Below the pieces are notes generated by a model. It was not told the DNA's origin, ran no database searches, and saw only the letters and a program-made list of their open reading frames with translations. A stretch of 64,000 nucleotides of DNA. It comes from Methylobacterium sp. UNC378MF. GTDB lineage: Bacteria; Pseudomonadota; Alphaproteobacteria; Rhizobiales; Beijerinckiaceae. Of this stretch, positions 54,494 through 64,000 are shown piece after piece. The DNA lies in the NCBI RefSeq assembly GCF_900103195.1, contig NZ_FMWU01000006.1:62001-126000 (forward strand). The letters are read 5' to 3'. How positions within the stretch are numbered: position 1 is the first letter of the stretch; the number at the start of each line of letters is the position of its first letter. The position numbers were made by a program, and so were the translations under genes.

Positions 54494-56578
54494 TCACGCC
54501 GCTCGGCCGCGTCGGCCCTCCACCAGCCACATGGCCAGCACCGCCGCCGCCAGGGCCGCAAGCGCCGCGAGACCCAGCGCCAGCGGGTAGACCTCGACGC
54601 CGCGGATGTTGGCGCTGTCGCTCGGCCGGAAGCCGATCCAGTCGCCGCCCGCCAGACGTCCGCCACGCACCAGCGCCAGCCGCGGCACGTCGATCCCGCC
54701 GCCGGTCCCGGCGACCCGGCGCACCGACCCGCCCGAGCCGTCGGCGACGGCCTTCAGCCTTTCGGTACCGCTGAACACGTCGGCAAGTTCGCGCGGGTTG
54801 GCCGGCCCGACGCTGACGAAGGCCACGAGGTTGCCCGAGCGCAGGGTGTGCAGGCCCAGAGTCTCCGCGTCGAAGGTCGCTGTGAACAGGCCGGGCTCAT
54901 GGGGCTTGAGCGTCAGCGTCGTCACCTTCCCGGTCGGGCCCGTCACGGTGACCGGCTCGACCTGGTCCGCCATGGTCTGGCGCTCGACCCGTACCTCGCG
55001 GCCGCGCCCGGTGGTCTGGGCGCGCAGCGCCTCCTCCTCAAGGGCCGGCTCCTTCATCAGCCAGTGGCCGAGGCGGCGGAGCAGGTCGAGATAGGGGCCG
55101 CCCTCTTGGTAGCCTCGCGCCCAGAGCCAGGCGTGATCGGACAGGAGCAGGGCGACGCGACCCTTGTCCTCGCGCGAAAGGGCGAGCAGCGGCAGCCCCT
55201 CGGCGCCCGACAGGATCGGCTGGATGCCGGGCCGGGTCCGGGCCTCGATGATGCGCAGCCAGTCGCCCCAGGCCGGCGGGTTCGCGTCCGAGCCCGGCAG
55301 GGCGCGGGTCACCGGATGCCGCTGGCCGATCTGTGTCGGCGTCGCCTTGTAGGGCTTCTCGACGACCCGTCCGTCGGGGTCGCCGGGCAGGATGCCGGCC
55401 AGCCGCGTGCGCGCGAGGCTGGCCGGTCCGGCGAATTCCGGACCCGCCGCGATCAGCAGGGCGCCGCCTTCGCGCACGTAGCGGACGATGTTGTCGAAAT
55501 AGGCCTGCGGCAGCACGCTCTGGTTGGCGTAGCGGTCGAAGATGATCAGGTCGAAATCCTTGATCTTCTGGACGAACAGCTCGCGCGTCGGGAAGGCGAT
55601 CAGGGAGAGTTCCGAGATCGGCGTGCCGTCCTGCTTCTCCGGCGGGCGCAGGATCGTGAAGTGGACGAGGTCGACGTTGGCGTCCGACTTCAGGAGGTTG
55701 CGCCACGTGCGCTCGCCCTGGTGCGGCTCGCCGGACACGAGCAGCACCCGGAGCTTCTCGCGGATGCCCTCAATCGGCAGGACCGCCCGGTTGTTGACCG
55801 TGGTGAGCTCGCCCGGCAGCGGCTCGACCTCGATCTCCACCACGTTCGGGCCGCCGTGCTCGATGCGCAGGTTGAGGGCGAACGGCTTGTCGGTGGCGAC
55901 GTCCCGCCGGCCGATCTCCTCGCCGTCGCGGCGCACCGTGACCACGGCGTGGCCGGTGCCGCCGCGCTCCATGACCTCGGCGCGGATCGTCAGATCCTTG
56001 CCGACGATGCCGAAGCGCGGCGCCTCCAGGAGCTTGATCTGCCGGTCGCGCTCGTCCGGGTGCCCGGTGACGAGGACGTGGAGCGGCGCCTTGATGCCGA
56101 GCTGGGCCAGGGAGGCGGGGACGTCGTGCACCACGCCGTCGGTGAGCATCACGATCCCGGCGAGGCGTTCCGGCGGCACGTCGGCGAGCGCCTGGCTCAG
56201 GGCGGTGAACAGTTTGGTGCCGTCGTCGCCGTCCTTGGAATCCGGCACGTCGATGAAACGGGGCTCGATATCGGTGAGCGCACCGAACCGGCGCTGCAAC
56301 TCGGCGCGGACCGCGTCGGTCATCTGCGGCCGGTCGCCGAGCTGCTGGGACCCGGATCGGTCGACCACGATGGCGGCCACGTCCTTCACGGGCTCCCGGT
56401 CCTCGCGCACCAGCGCCGGGTTGGTGAGCGCTGCCAGCACCAGGGCGAGGACGAGGACGCGCAGCAGCGCCGTCCGGCCGCGCGCCAGGACGGCGAACAC
56501 CGCCAGGACGGCGACGATCGCGCCGAGGATGGCGATCGCCGGCCAGGGCAGGAGGGGGGTGAAGCTGAGGCTCAGCAT
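54494..56578 (-). CDS. Large membrane protein with VWA-like and glutamine-amidotransferase-like regions
   Basis: 694 residues from the ATG at 56578. Two N-terminal spans (LPWPAIAILGAIVAVLAVFAVL and LLRVLVLALVLAALTNPAL) precede a VWA-type region (VAAIVVDRSGSQQLGD, MLTDGVVHD), a GATase-like segment (VREGGALLIAAGPEFAGPASLARTRLAG) and one C-terminal span. Fourth gene of the MoxR-DUF58-DUF4159 operon, similar to the Bat-type sets, role unknown. Confidence 0.75.
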   Translation of the reverse strand: MLSLSFTPLLPWPAIAILGAIVAVLAVFAVLARGRTALLRVLVLALVLAALTNPALVREDREPVKDVAAIVVDRSGSQQLGDRPQMTDAVRAELQRRFGALTDIEPRFIDVPDSKDGDDGTKLFTALSQALADVPPERLAGIVMLTDGVVHDVPASLAQLGIKAPLHVLVTGHPDERDRQIKLLEAPRFGIVGKDLTIRAEVMERGGTGHAVVTVRRDGEEIGRRDVATDKPFALNLRIEHGGPNVVEIEVEPLPGELTTVNNRAVLPIEGIREKLRVLLVSGEPHQGERTWRNLLKSDANVDLVHFTILRPPEKQDGTPISELSLIAFPTRELFVQKIKDFDLIIFDRYANQSVLPQAYFDNIVRYVREGGALLIAAGPEFAGPASLARTRLAGILPGDPDGRVVEKPYKATPTQIGQRHPVTRALPGSDANPPAWGDWLRIIEARTRPGIQPILSGAEGLPLLALSREDKGRVALLLSDHAWLWARGYQEGGPYLDLLRRLGHWLMKEPALEEEALRAQTTGRGREVRVERQTMADQVEPVTVTGPTGKVTTLTLKPHEPGLFTATFDAETLGLHTLRSGNLVAFVSVGPANPRELADVFSGTERLKAVADGSGGSVRRVAGTGGGIDVPRLALVRGGRLAGGDWIGFRPSDSANIRGVEVYPLALGLAALAALAAAVLAMWLVEGRRGRAA

Positions 56579-56912
56579 GGGGCAGAGCACTCCGGATCCG
56601 TGAGGCGACGCCTCGCTTCATTCCGTGCACCGCCAGGTTCACGCAGCGGTTCCGGGATGCGCAACGAGCTCCCTCTCCCGTGCGGGAGAGGGTTGGGGTG
56701 AGGGATACGATGCTTCCGTTCCGAGCGCGCCAGCGACGCACTGACTGGACGCGCAACGTCCGGACAGGTCTCACCCCTGACCCTGTCCCTCTCCCGCACG
56801 GGAGAGGGGACCCGCGCCCTGTCCTGCCGCCGCATCGCTGCGCCCCCGCTTCGGATCTGCAGACGCGCAGAGGGAAGAGAGGATGCGGTCTCGAGCCGAG
56901 TGTCCGAACCCA
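56579..56912. other. 334-bp intergenic region in the MoxR operon
   Basis: No believable gene. It mainly holds the REP/BIME pair at 56666-56819; nothing else is seen. Its position splits the last gene of the operon from the other three. Confidence 0.6.
56666..56819. repeat. REP/BIME-like element, two intact arms
   Basis: Left arm 56666-56704 has the perfect core CCCTCTCCCG-TG-CGGGAGAGGG then TTGGGGTGAGGG. Right arm 56770-56819 is inverted, CTCACCCCTGACCCTGTCC then CCTCTCCCGCACGGGAGAGG. This is the clearest copy of the family in the window. Confidence 0.85.
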
Positions 56913-59732
56913 TCACTGTCCCAGCCGCTCCAGCAGCGCCGGCACATGAACCTGATCCGCCTTGTAGTTGCCGGTCAGCGTGTACATCACGATGTTGACG
57001 CCGCCGCGGAACGCCATCTCGCGTTGGCGCTGGTCGCCGCCGACGACCGGGTAGAGCGGCTCGCCCCGGCGGCCCACCGCCCAGGCGGCGGCGAGGTCGT
57101 TGCCCGTGATGATGATCGGGCTCACCCCGTCGCCCGCGCGGGCCGGGCGGCGCTCGGCGCCCTCGGCGGCGGGCGGCAGCGCCTCCACCCAGGTCTGGCC
57201 GGTGGCGTAGCGGCCCGGGAAGCTGTCCACGAGGTAGAACGCCTTCGTGAGCACGTGGTCGAGGGGCACCGGCTCCAGCTCCGGCACCTCGAGCGTCGCC
57301 AGCATCTTCCGAAGATACGCACCTTCCGGGGTGGGCGGGCCGCCGGGCCGCGCCGTGAGGCCGTCGCGGGTGTCGAACAGGACCGAGCCGCCGTTGCGCA
57401 TGAACGCGTCGATCTTGCGGATCGCGACGTCCGAGGGCTGCGGCCGGTTCGGGGCGATCGGCCAGTAGATCAGTGGGTAGAAGGCCAGCTCGTCCTTCGC
57501 CGGATCGATGCCGGCAGGCTCGCCCGGCTCCAGGGCGGTACGCGCGGCGAGCATCTGGGTCAGGCCGGTGAGACCGGTGCGGCTCGCCTCGTCGATGGCG
57601 GCGTCGCCCGTGATCACGTACGCGAGGCGCGTGACCAGCGCCGATTCGATGCCGTTCGGCCGGTTGGCCGGCGGCTCCTCCGCATGGGCCGGTCGCACCG
57701 GCAGGGCGGCGAGCAGGAGCAGCCCAACGAGGGCCAGCACGGCCGGCCGGCCGCGCAGGCGGGCCGCCAGACCGGCGCGGCGCAGGAAGCCGCCGAGCCA
57801 CAGGCCCGCCAGGGTGTCGAGGGCCAGCAGCAGCAGCGCCAGCGTGAACAGGCTCGGCCGCAGATCCAGGGTCTCGGCCCCGGCGAGCGACCCGAACCGG
57901 GCGCCGTCGAGCGCGGCGGTGTCGAGGGGCTTCAGCCGGTCATCCGGTTTCAGGGCGTTCACGCTGATGCCTCCGTCCGGCGGACCGTAGAAGCCCGGTG
58001 GATGCTCGAGGTTCGCCCGGTCGGCGTAGTCGGCCGAGACCGCGGTGGCCGAGGCCGGCGGCGAGCCCAGTGCGCCGAACCCGTCCAGGGTCACCCGCGG
58101 CGCGAGCACCGGGGCGGCGGCCCGCGTCGCATCCCCCTGGACCGGCGCCGAGGCGCCGGCCAGCGCCACGACGCGCCGGAGCATGTCGATGAACAACCCG
58201 GACAGCGGCAGGTTCGACCACGTCGTGTCGGCGGTGACGTGGAACAGCACGATCGTGCCCTGGCCACGCTTCTGCGCGGTCACGATCGGCGTGCCGTCCT
58301 GGAGCGACGCCCAGGTCCGGTTCGGCAGGTCGCCGTCCGGCTCGGCCAGGATCTGGCGGCGCACGCCGATATCGGGCGGCGGCGTCAGGCCCGCGAAGGG
58401 GCTCTCGGGCGGGAAGGGCGCCAGGGTCTTGGGGCTGTCCCAGGAGAGCGTGCCGCCGAGCGTCCGGCCGCCCCGGCGCAGCCGCACCGGCACAAGCGGA
58501 TCGTTGCCGGCGGCGAGCCGCGGGCCGGCGAAGCGCAGCAGCATCCCGCCCTCCTTCACGAAGCTCTCGACCCGGGCGGTGGTCTTCTCGTCGAGCGCGC
58601 CGACATCGGCGAGCACGAGCACCGAGACCTGATTGTCGAGGAGCTGGTTGATCGAGTCCGCGATCCCCTTGGCGCCCCGCGGCTCCTGCACGTCCGCGAA
58701 GGGCTGGAGCGCGCGGGACAGGTAGTAGGTCGGGGCCAGCAGGGGCTGGGCCTGGTCGAGGGTGCCGCCGAACACGAGGCCGACCCGGCGGCGCTTGCCG
58801 CGCTCGTCCTGCAGCACCACGGCGCCGGCCGAGCGCTCGCCCGCGATCTCCAGCCGGCTGATGCTGTTGCGCAGCTCCACCGGCATCTCGAAGGTCGCGT
58901 CCGCCTCGGTGGCGTCGGCCGCGAAGGCGAAGTCGCGCTCGGCCAGCGGCAGGCCCTTCTGGTCCAGCGCCCGGATCAACCCGGCGTCGCGTCCGTTCGG
59001 CGCCGCCCGCAGGGCGTGCGTCACGAGCTTGCCGGCGTTCTCGGTGGCGGTGAGGGCGAGGGCCGGCGGCCTGTCGGCCCGCAGCACCGTGAGGGCCGCG
59101 CCCGTGTCGCCCGCCAGGCCGGCGAGGCCCTTCGCGAAGCGCGTGTCGTTCGCGCCGGCCACGCCGTCGCTGATCCAGACGAGGCCGGCGCCGCGGTTCT
59201 TGTCGAGGAAGGTCTCGATCGCCGCGAGATGCGCGTCGCGGGCGGGGAGGATCGGGCGCGGCGCGAGGGCGCGCAGGCGCTCCAGGGCGGCGGCGGGCGT
59301 CTTCGCCTCGAAGGCGGCGGGGGCGTCGGCGAGGCCGATCACCGCCACTGGGCGCCCGTCCCGGGCGGCGCCCTCGACCGCGTCGGTGGCGACGCGCAGG
59401 CGGTCGCGCCAGTCGTGCGCGGCGGGGAAGCCGTTGTCGAGGAGCACGAGGAGCGCGCTGCGGCCGCCCCCGGCTCCGACGCCCCCGGCGTTCCAGACCG
59501 GGCCCGCGACCGCGAGGATCAGGGCGGCGGCGATCAGGAGCCGGAGGATCAGCAGCCAGGGCGGCGTGCGCGCCGGGGTCTGCCGCTGCGGGATCAGGTC
59601 GGCGACGAGCTTCAGCGGCGGGAAGTTGATCCGGCGCGGGCGCGGCGGGGTCACCCGCAGCAGGAACCACAGGGCCGGCAAGCCGATCAGGGCGGCGAGG
59701 GCCAGCGGTGCCGCGAAGGTCAGACCCAGCAT
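56913..59732 (-). CDS. BatA-like / DUF4159 membrane protein
   Basis: 939 residues. N-terminal BatA domain with spans (MLGLTFAAPLALAALIGLPALWFLLRV and WLLILRLLIAAALILAVAGPVW), then a VWA-like segment (ALLVLLDNGFPAAHDWRDR), other spans near 640-690, and a C-terminal DUF4159 (from about 720, RLAYVITGDAAIDEASRTGL; FMRNGGSVLFDTRDG). The unit is widespread in alphaproteobacteria next to MoxR and DUF58, perhaps as a stress-related chaperone complex. Confidence 0.85.
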   Translation of the reverse strand: MLGLTFAAPLALAALIGLPALWFLLRVTPPRPRRINFPPLKLVADLIPQRQTPARTPPWLLILRLLIAAALILAVAGPVWNAGGVGAGGGRSALLVLLDNGFPAAHDWRDRLRVATDAVEGAARDGRPVAVIGLADAPAAFEAKTPAAALERLRALAPRPILPARDAHLAAIETFLDKNRGAGLVWISDGVAGANDTRFAKGLAGLAGDTGAALTVLRADRPPALALTATENAGKLVTHALRAAPNGRDAGLIRALDQKGLPLAERDFAFAADATEADATFEMPVELRNSISRLEIAGERSAGAVVLQDERGKRRRVGLVFGGTLDQAQPLLAPTYYLSRALQPFADVQEPRGAKGIADSINQLLDNQVSVLVLADVGALDEKTTARVESFVKEGGMLLRFAGPRLAAGNDPLVPVRLRRGGRTLGGTLSWDSPKTLAPFPPESPFAGLTPPPDIGVRRQILAEPDGDLPNRTWASLQDGTPIVTAQKRGQGTIVLFHVTADTTWSNLPLSGLFIDMLRRVVALAGASAPVQGDATRAAAPVLAPRVTLDGFGALGSPPASATAVSADYADRANLEHPPGFYGPPDGGISVNALKPDDRLKPLDTAALDGARFGSLAGAETLDLRPSLFTLALLLLALDTLAGLWLGGFLRRAGLAARLRGRPAVLALVGLLLLAALPVRPAHAEEPPANRPNGIESALVTRLAYVITGDAAIDEASRTGLTGLTQMLAARTALEPGEPAGIDPAKDELAFYPLIYWPIAPNRPQPSDVAIRKIDAFMRNGGSVLFDTRDGLTARPGGPPTPEGAYLRKMLATLEVPELEPVPLDHVLTKAFYLVDSFPGRYATGQTWVEALPPAAEGAERRPARAGDGVSPIIITGNDLAAAWAVGRRGEPLYPVVGGDQRQREMAFRGGVNIVMYTLTGNYKADQVHVPALLERLGQ

Positions 59733-59739
59733 GGCGGCC

Positions 59740-60651
59740 TCACTCCGTGCCGCGGGCGGCGATCAGCGTGGCGAGCCGCAGGGCCGCCTCGCTGGCCGGC
59801 CGGTCGGTGCGGTGGATGGTCAGCGTCCAGCCCTGTCCGCGGGCGATGGACGCCAGGGCGGCCCGGTGCTCGGCGATCCGGGCGCGGTAGCGCGCGCCCC
59901 AGGCGTCGGCGTCGCCGATGTCGAGGCTGAGGCTGCCCTCGAGGTCGTGCAGCACGGCCTGTCCGGTGAACGGGAAAGTCTCCTCGATCGGATCGACTAC
60001 CATCAGCAGGTGGCCGCGGCTGCCGCGGCCGGCGAGGCTCTGCACCGAGGCCGCGATCCGGTCAGGGGCGGTCAGGAAGTCGCCGATCAGCACCACCTCG
60101 TCGAAGCGGGCGGGGCTCGCCCGGGGCGGCAGGTCCTGAGTCAGGCCGGCTCTGTCCGCCACGAGCGCCTGCGCCAGCCGCTCGACGATCCCCCGGGACG
60201 CGGTCGCCCGGGTCAGCCCGAGAAGGCCCACCCGCTCGCCGCCTTCCACGAAGGCGTCGGCGAGCCCCAGCCCCAGGATGATCGCGCGCTCGACCTTCGG
60301 GGCCGATGCCAGGTCCGACGCGAAGCCCATGGAAGCCGAGCGGTCGATCCACAGCCAGATGTTGTGGGCTGCCTCCCATTCGCGCTCGCGGACGTAGAGC
60401 CGGTCGTCCCGGGCCGAGCGGCGCCAGTCGACGCGCGCCGCGGCCTCGCCGGTGACGAAGGGGCGGAACTGCCAGAAGCTCTCGCCGGGACCCGCCCGGC
60501 GGCGGCCGTGGAGGCCGTGGGCCAGCAGGCTCGACACCCGCCGCGCCTCCAGGACGAGGCGGGGCATCTTGTCCGACAGGGCGGTCGCGCCCTCGCTCTC
60601 GCGCCGGCCGGGTACGCGCCTGCCCGCGTCGAGGGCGTTCGTCGCAACCAA
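59740..60651 (-). CDS. DUF58 protein of the MoxR operon
   Basis: 303 residues from a probable TTG at 60651, three bases past the moxR stop. It has the DUF58 core GPGESFWQFRPFVTGEAAARVDWRRSARDDRLYVREREWEAAHNIWLWIDRSASM, ending in a VWA-like MIDAS Asp. The long frame upstream is only a shadow of moxR. Coupled with the MoxR ATPase. Confidence 0.88.
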   Translation of the reverse strand: MVATNALDAGRRVPGRRESEGATALSDKMPRLVLEARRVSSLLAHGLHGRRRAGPGESFWQFRPFVTGEAAARVDWRRSARDDRLYVREREWEAAHNIWLWIDRSASMGFASDLASAPKVERAIILGLGLADAFVEGGERVGLLGLTRATASRGIVERLAQALVADRAGLTQDLPPRASPARFDEVVLIGDFLTAPDRIAASVQSLAGRGSRGHLLMVVDPIEETFPFTGQAVLHDLEGSLSLDIGDADAWGARYRARIAEHRAALASIARGQGWTLTIHRTDRPASEAALRLATLIAARGTE

Positions 60652-60653
60652 AG

Positions 60654-61670
<1,017 letters not shown>

Positions 61671-61964
61671 CTCCTGCCCGGGTCCCGCGGGACCCGCCGG
61701 CCAATCCCGCAAGTGTGGGGCTTCTGGTGCCGGGCTGGCAAGGTCGGGATCGCCGCACGCCTGTTCCGCGCGGTTTTGCCCGGATGCCGGGATCCGGGCC
61801 GCCCCCGGGCGCAGGTCTTGGCGTCGGCGACCCGGACCTTTAGGAAGGCGCCCAAGCCGGGGCGATCCTCACGCGCGACCGCCGGACCGGCCGAACCCTC
61901 TGATGTCTCTCGCGGATCGCGGCGTGGGCAGCTTTGCGGGCTTCCCGCGTATCCGGACCTGACC

Positions 61965-64000
61965 ATGCGCCTTCGAGATGTGTTCGTCGTCGGATCGTCG
62001 GAGAAGGCCGGCCTCGCCGGCGCGGCGCAATCCCTCGCGCGCCCGCTGACCCGGCGCCTCAAGGGCCGCCGCCGCAGCGAGCCTCGTCAGGCCGACCTCG
62101 TCCGCGCCGTCAAGGAATCCGGCCTGTTTGATCCGGCCTGGTACGCCAGGCGCTACCCCGACGTGGTCGGCGAGGGGATCGATCCGGCGGTGCACTACGC
62201 GGTCCATGGCGGGCGGGAGGGGCGCTGGCCGCACCCGCTGTTCCACGGCGATCTCTACCTCGATTCCGTCCCGGGCCTCCGGGCCGAGGGCATCAACCCG
62301 CTGCTCCACTACCTCGACCGCGGCGCCGCGTCGGGCATCCGCCCCAACCCGCTGTTCGACCCGGACTGGTACGCGGCGCGCTACCTCGGCGGCGCCGAGC
62401 ACCGCGCCCGGGCGTTCTCCGATTTCCTCTCGCGGAGCGACACCGACCCGTCGCCGCTGTTCGACACGGCCTGGTACCTGTCACGCTACCCGGATGCCCG
62501 CGCGGCCGGCGGCAACGCCCTCAGCCACTTCTTCGAGACCGGCCGGAAGCAGGGCTACCTGCGCAACCCGGAGGAGTTCGCCGGCCTGTCGCGGCACGTC
62601 GACCTGATCCGCCGGTCGGGCCTGTTCGACGCCGCGTTCTACCGGGAGCGCTGCCCCGAGGCCGAGACCAGCGGGCTCGAGCCGCTGGAGCACTACGTGA
62701 TGGCCGGCGGCTACCGCCGCTACGCGCCGCACCCGCTGTTCGATCCCGACTGGTATGCGGCCCAATCCGCCGCGGTGCGGGCCGACAGCCTCAACCCGCT
62801 GGTCCACTACCTGGAGCACGGCGCCGCCGAGGGCCTTGATCCGGGACCCTGGTTCGACACGCGCTGGTACACCGAGACCTACTTGCGCGACGACGCGGCC
62901 GGGCAGAACCCCCTGGCGCATTTCCTCGCCGACGGGGGCCGCACGACGAGCCCGTCGCCGCGCTTCGACGCGCCCTGGTACCGCGCCCGCTACCCGAAGG
63001 TCGCGGCGCTCGGCCTCAACCCGCTGGTCGACTACGTCACGACCGGCCTGGAAGCGGGCCGCCTGACCCGCCGCGTCCCCGGGGCCGCGGTGCCGGAAGC
63101 CTCGGACGCGCGCCTCTCCTGCCTGAAGCGCGAACCGCGCCGGCACGGCCGCACGGCCCTGTTCATCACCCACTGCCCCGAGGGACGGATCCGCGGCCAT
63201 GTCGAACCCTACCTGCGGGCCTTCGCGGAGAACGGGACCGACCTCGTCCTGATCATCGCCGCCGACCAGCACAAGAACGCCGTGCCCCAGGCGATCCTGG
63301 ATCTCTGCGCCTCCGTCTACCTGCGCGAGAACAGCGGCTTCGACTTCGCGGCCTGGGCGCATGTCCTCCTGGAGGACACCGACCTCCTCGATTCCGAGAC
63401 GCTCTACCTCGCCAACGACAGCCTCGTCGGGCCCCTCGACCGTGACGACTTCGCCGGCCTGCTCGCGAAGATTGACGCCTTCCCGGAGGCGGTGATCGGG
63501 CTGGCCGACAATTTCTACTACAGCCACCACCTCCAGAGCTTCTTCCTGGCCCTGAAGCGGCGCTGCCTGTCGTCCTACGCGTTCAACCACTTCCTCCTGT
63601 CGGTGGCGAACTGGCCGGACAAGAACTCGGTCATCACCGAGTACGAGCTGACCTTCTCGCAGCGGATGCGTGCGGCCGGGCTCGGCATGCGCAGCCTGTT
63701 CTCGGCCCAGAACAAGCACATGTCGCTGGTCAACGACCCGCGCAACAACCGCACCCTGTTCGACTGGGAGAACATGCTCAGCCAGGGCTTCCCGTTCGTG
63801 AAGCGCTCGCTGCTGGGCGAGCACGCCGCGATCGGCGGGGCGGCGGTGCGGGAGGCGATCGCCGAGCGCGGCTTCGACCTCGACCGGCTCGACGTGACCT
63901 ACACGTATCCGGGGCCGCGGGTCTGGGCGGACCTGCGCAGGCCCCAGGCGCCGGAGCGGCCGCTGCGCGTCGCCTACGTCTCGCCGATGAACTACGCCAA
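61965..64000 (+). CDS. Repeat-containing RgpF-like glycan biosynthesis protein (3' end missing)
   Basis: Open from the ATG at 61965 to the edge (678 codons). Residues about 53-366 are eight degenerate repeats of about 37-54 residues, each with a phrase like LFDPDWYAARYP...NPLVHYLEHGAAEG. From about 395 an RgpF-type domain starts (RTALFITHCPEGRIRGHVEPYLRAF, VYLRENSGFDFAAWAHVLLE, LYLANDSLVGPL), as in rhamnan/O-antigen assembly enzymes. A further GT-B domain may begin at the edge (PLRVAYVSPMNYA). No signal peptide. Confidence 0.82.
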   Translation, partial: MRLRDVFVVGSSEKAGLAGAAQSLARPLTRRLKGRRRSEPRQADLVRAVKESGLFDPAWYARRYPDVVGEGIDPAVHYAVHGGREGRWPHPLFHGDLYLDSVPGLRAEGINPLLHYLDRGAASGIRPNPLFDPDWYAARYLGGAEHRARAFSDFLSRSDTDPSPLFDTAWYLSRYPDARAAGGNALSHFFETGRKQGYLRNPEEFAGLSRHVDLIRRSGLFDAAFYRERCPEAETSGLEPLEHYVMAGGYRRYAPHPLFDPDWYAAQSAAVRADSLNPLVHYLEHGAAEGLDPGPWFDTRWYTETYLRDDAAGQNPLAHFLADGGRTTSPSPRFDAPWYRARYPKVAALGLNPLVDYVTTGLEAGRLTRRVPGAAVPEASDARLSCLKREPRRHGRTALFITHCPEGRIRGHVEPYLRAFAENGTDLVLIIAADQHKNAVPQAILDLCASVYLRENSGFDFAAWAHVLLEDTDLLDSETLYLANDSLVGPLDRDDFAGLLAKIDAFPEAVIGLADNFYYSHHLQSFFLALKRRCLSSYAFNHFLLSVANWPDKNSVITEYELTFSQRMRAAGLGMRSLFSAQNKHMSLVNDPRNNRTLFDWENMLSQGFPFVKRSLLGEHAAIGGAAVREAIAERGFDLDRLDVTYTYPGPRVWADLRRPQAPERPLRVAYVSPMNYA

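Overview
This is about 64 kb of high-GC alphaproteobacterial chromosome. The central block sga-hprA-mtdA-fchA-mtkA-mtkB-ppc-mclA (22.1-32.9 kb, + strand) is the core serine-cycle and C1-transfer gene set, in the order known from Methylobacterium/Methylorubrum extorquens. Together with the NsrR, Rrf2, CobW and META families present and an alphaproteobacterial-type LexA box, this points to a facultative methylotroph of the Methylobacterium group. I cannot name the species from sequence alone. I saw no tRNA, rRNA, CRISPR array, insertion sequence or prophage.

Layout. (1) 1-5.8 kb, minus: a heavy-metal RND efflux system in the order adaptor, pump, outer-membrane lipoprotein; the last is cut by the left edge. 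(2) 6.1-11.9 kb, plus: a CobW-type metallochaperone GTPase behind a Zur-like palindrome, an O-antigen-ligase-like membrane protein, and a large orphan hybrid histidine kinase. (3) 11.9-21.6 kb, mixed: a small unknown protein, an EthD-like protein, type II NADH dehydrogenase, maleylacetoacetate isomerase/GST, MoaB, an amino acid permease, a GT2-like fragment, a radical SAM protein with a LexA-type box in front of it, RNase HII, a GT4 glycosyltransferase and an LpxH-like phosphoesterase. (4) 22.1-32.9 kb: the serine cycle. Sga and HprA convert serine through hydroxypyruvate to glycerate. FchA and MtdA interconvert H4F-bound C1 units. Ppc makes oxaloacetate, MtkAB makes malyl-CoA, and MclA splits it to acetyl-CoA and glyoxylate. 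(5) 33.0-35.2 kb, minus: an overlapping three-gene cassette of PIG-L deacetylase, NodS-like methyltransferase and GT2 glycosyltransferase. (6) 35.4-47.5 kb: housekeeping and small genes, including an XRE regulator, META protein, two small exported or membrane proteins, gamma-carbonic anhydrase, pyrophosphatase, two GNATs, a phosphatase, PheA, KdsB, a membrane cytochrome c with a long tail, two MFS exporters and an AraC regulator. (7) 47.5-49.4 kb: divergent hmp and nsrR sharing a near-consensus NsrR operator. (8) 49.4-54.4 kb, minus: two YejA-like binding proteins and one YejB permease, with no YejE or YejF. (9) 54.5-61.7 kb, minus: a MoxR / DUF58 / BatA-DUF4159 / large membrane protein operon. 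(10) From 61.97 kb, plus: a glycan-synthesis protein with eight N-terminal degenerate repeats and an RgpF-like domain, cut by the right edge.

A family of REP/BIME-like palindromes (core CCCTCTCCCG-NN-CGGGAGAGGG with flanking AGGGTGAGGG) and a second family (TTTGCGAGCGAAGCGAAGCAATCCAG type) sit only between genes, and are dense within the serine-cycle block. The sequence suggests several local regulatory circuits (SOS, nitric oxide, zinc). I did not find a wholly new multi-gene system that I can defend; the best candidates are listed as findings. Start sites were chosen by reading frame, family alignment from memory and ribosome-binding sites, not by any search.
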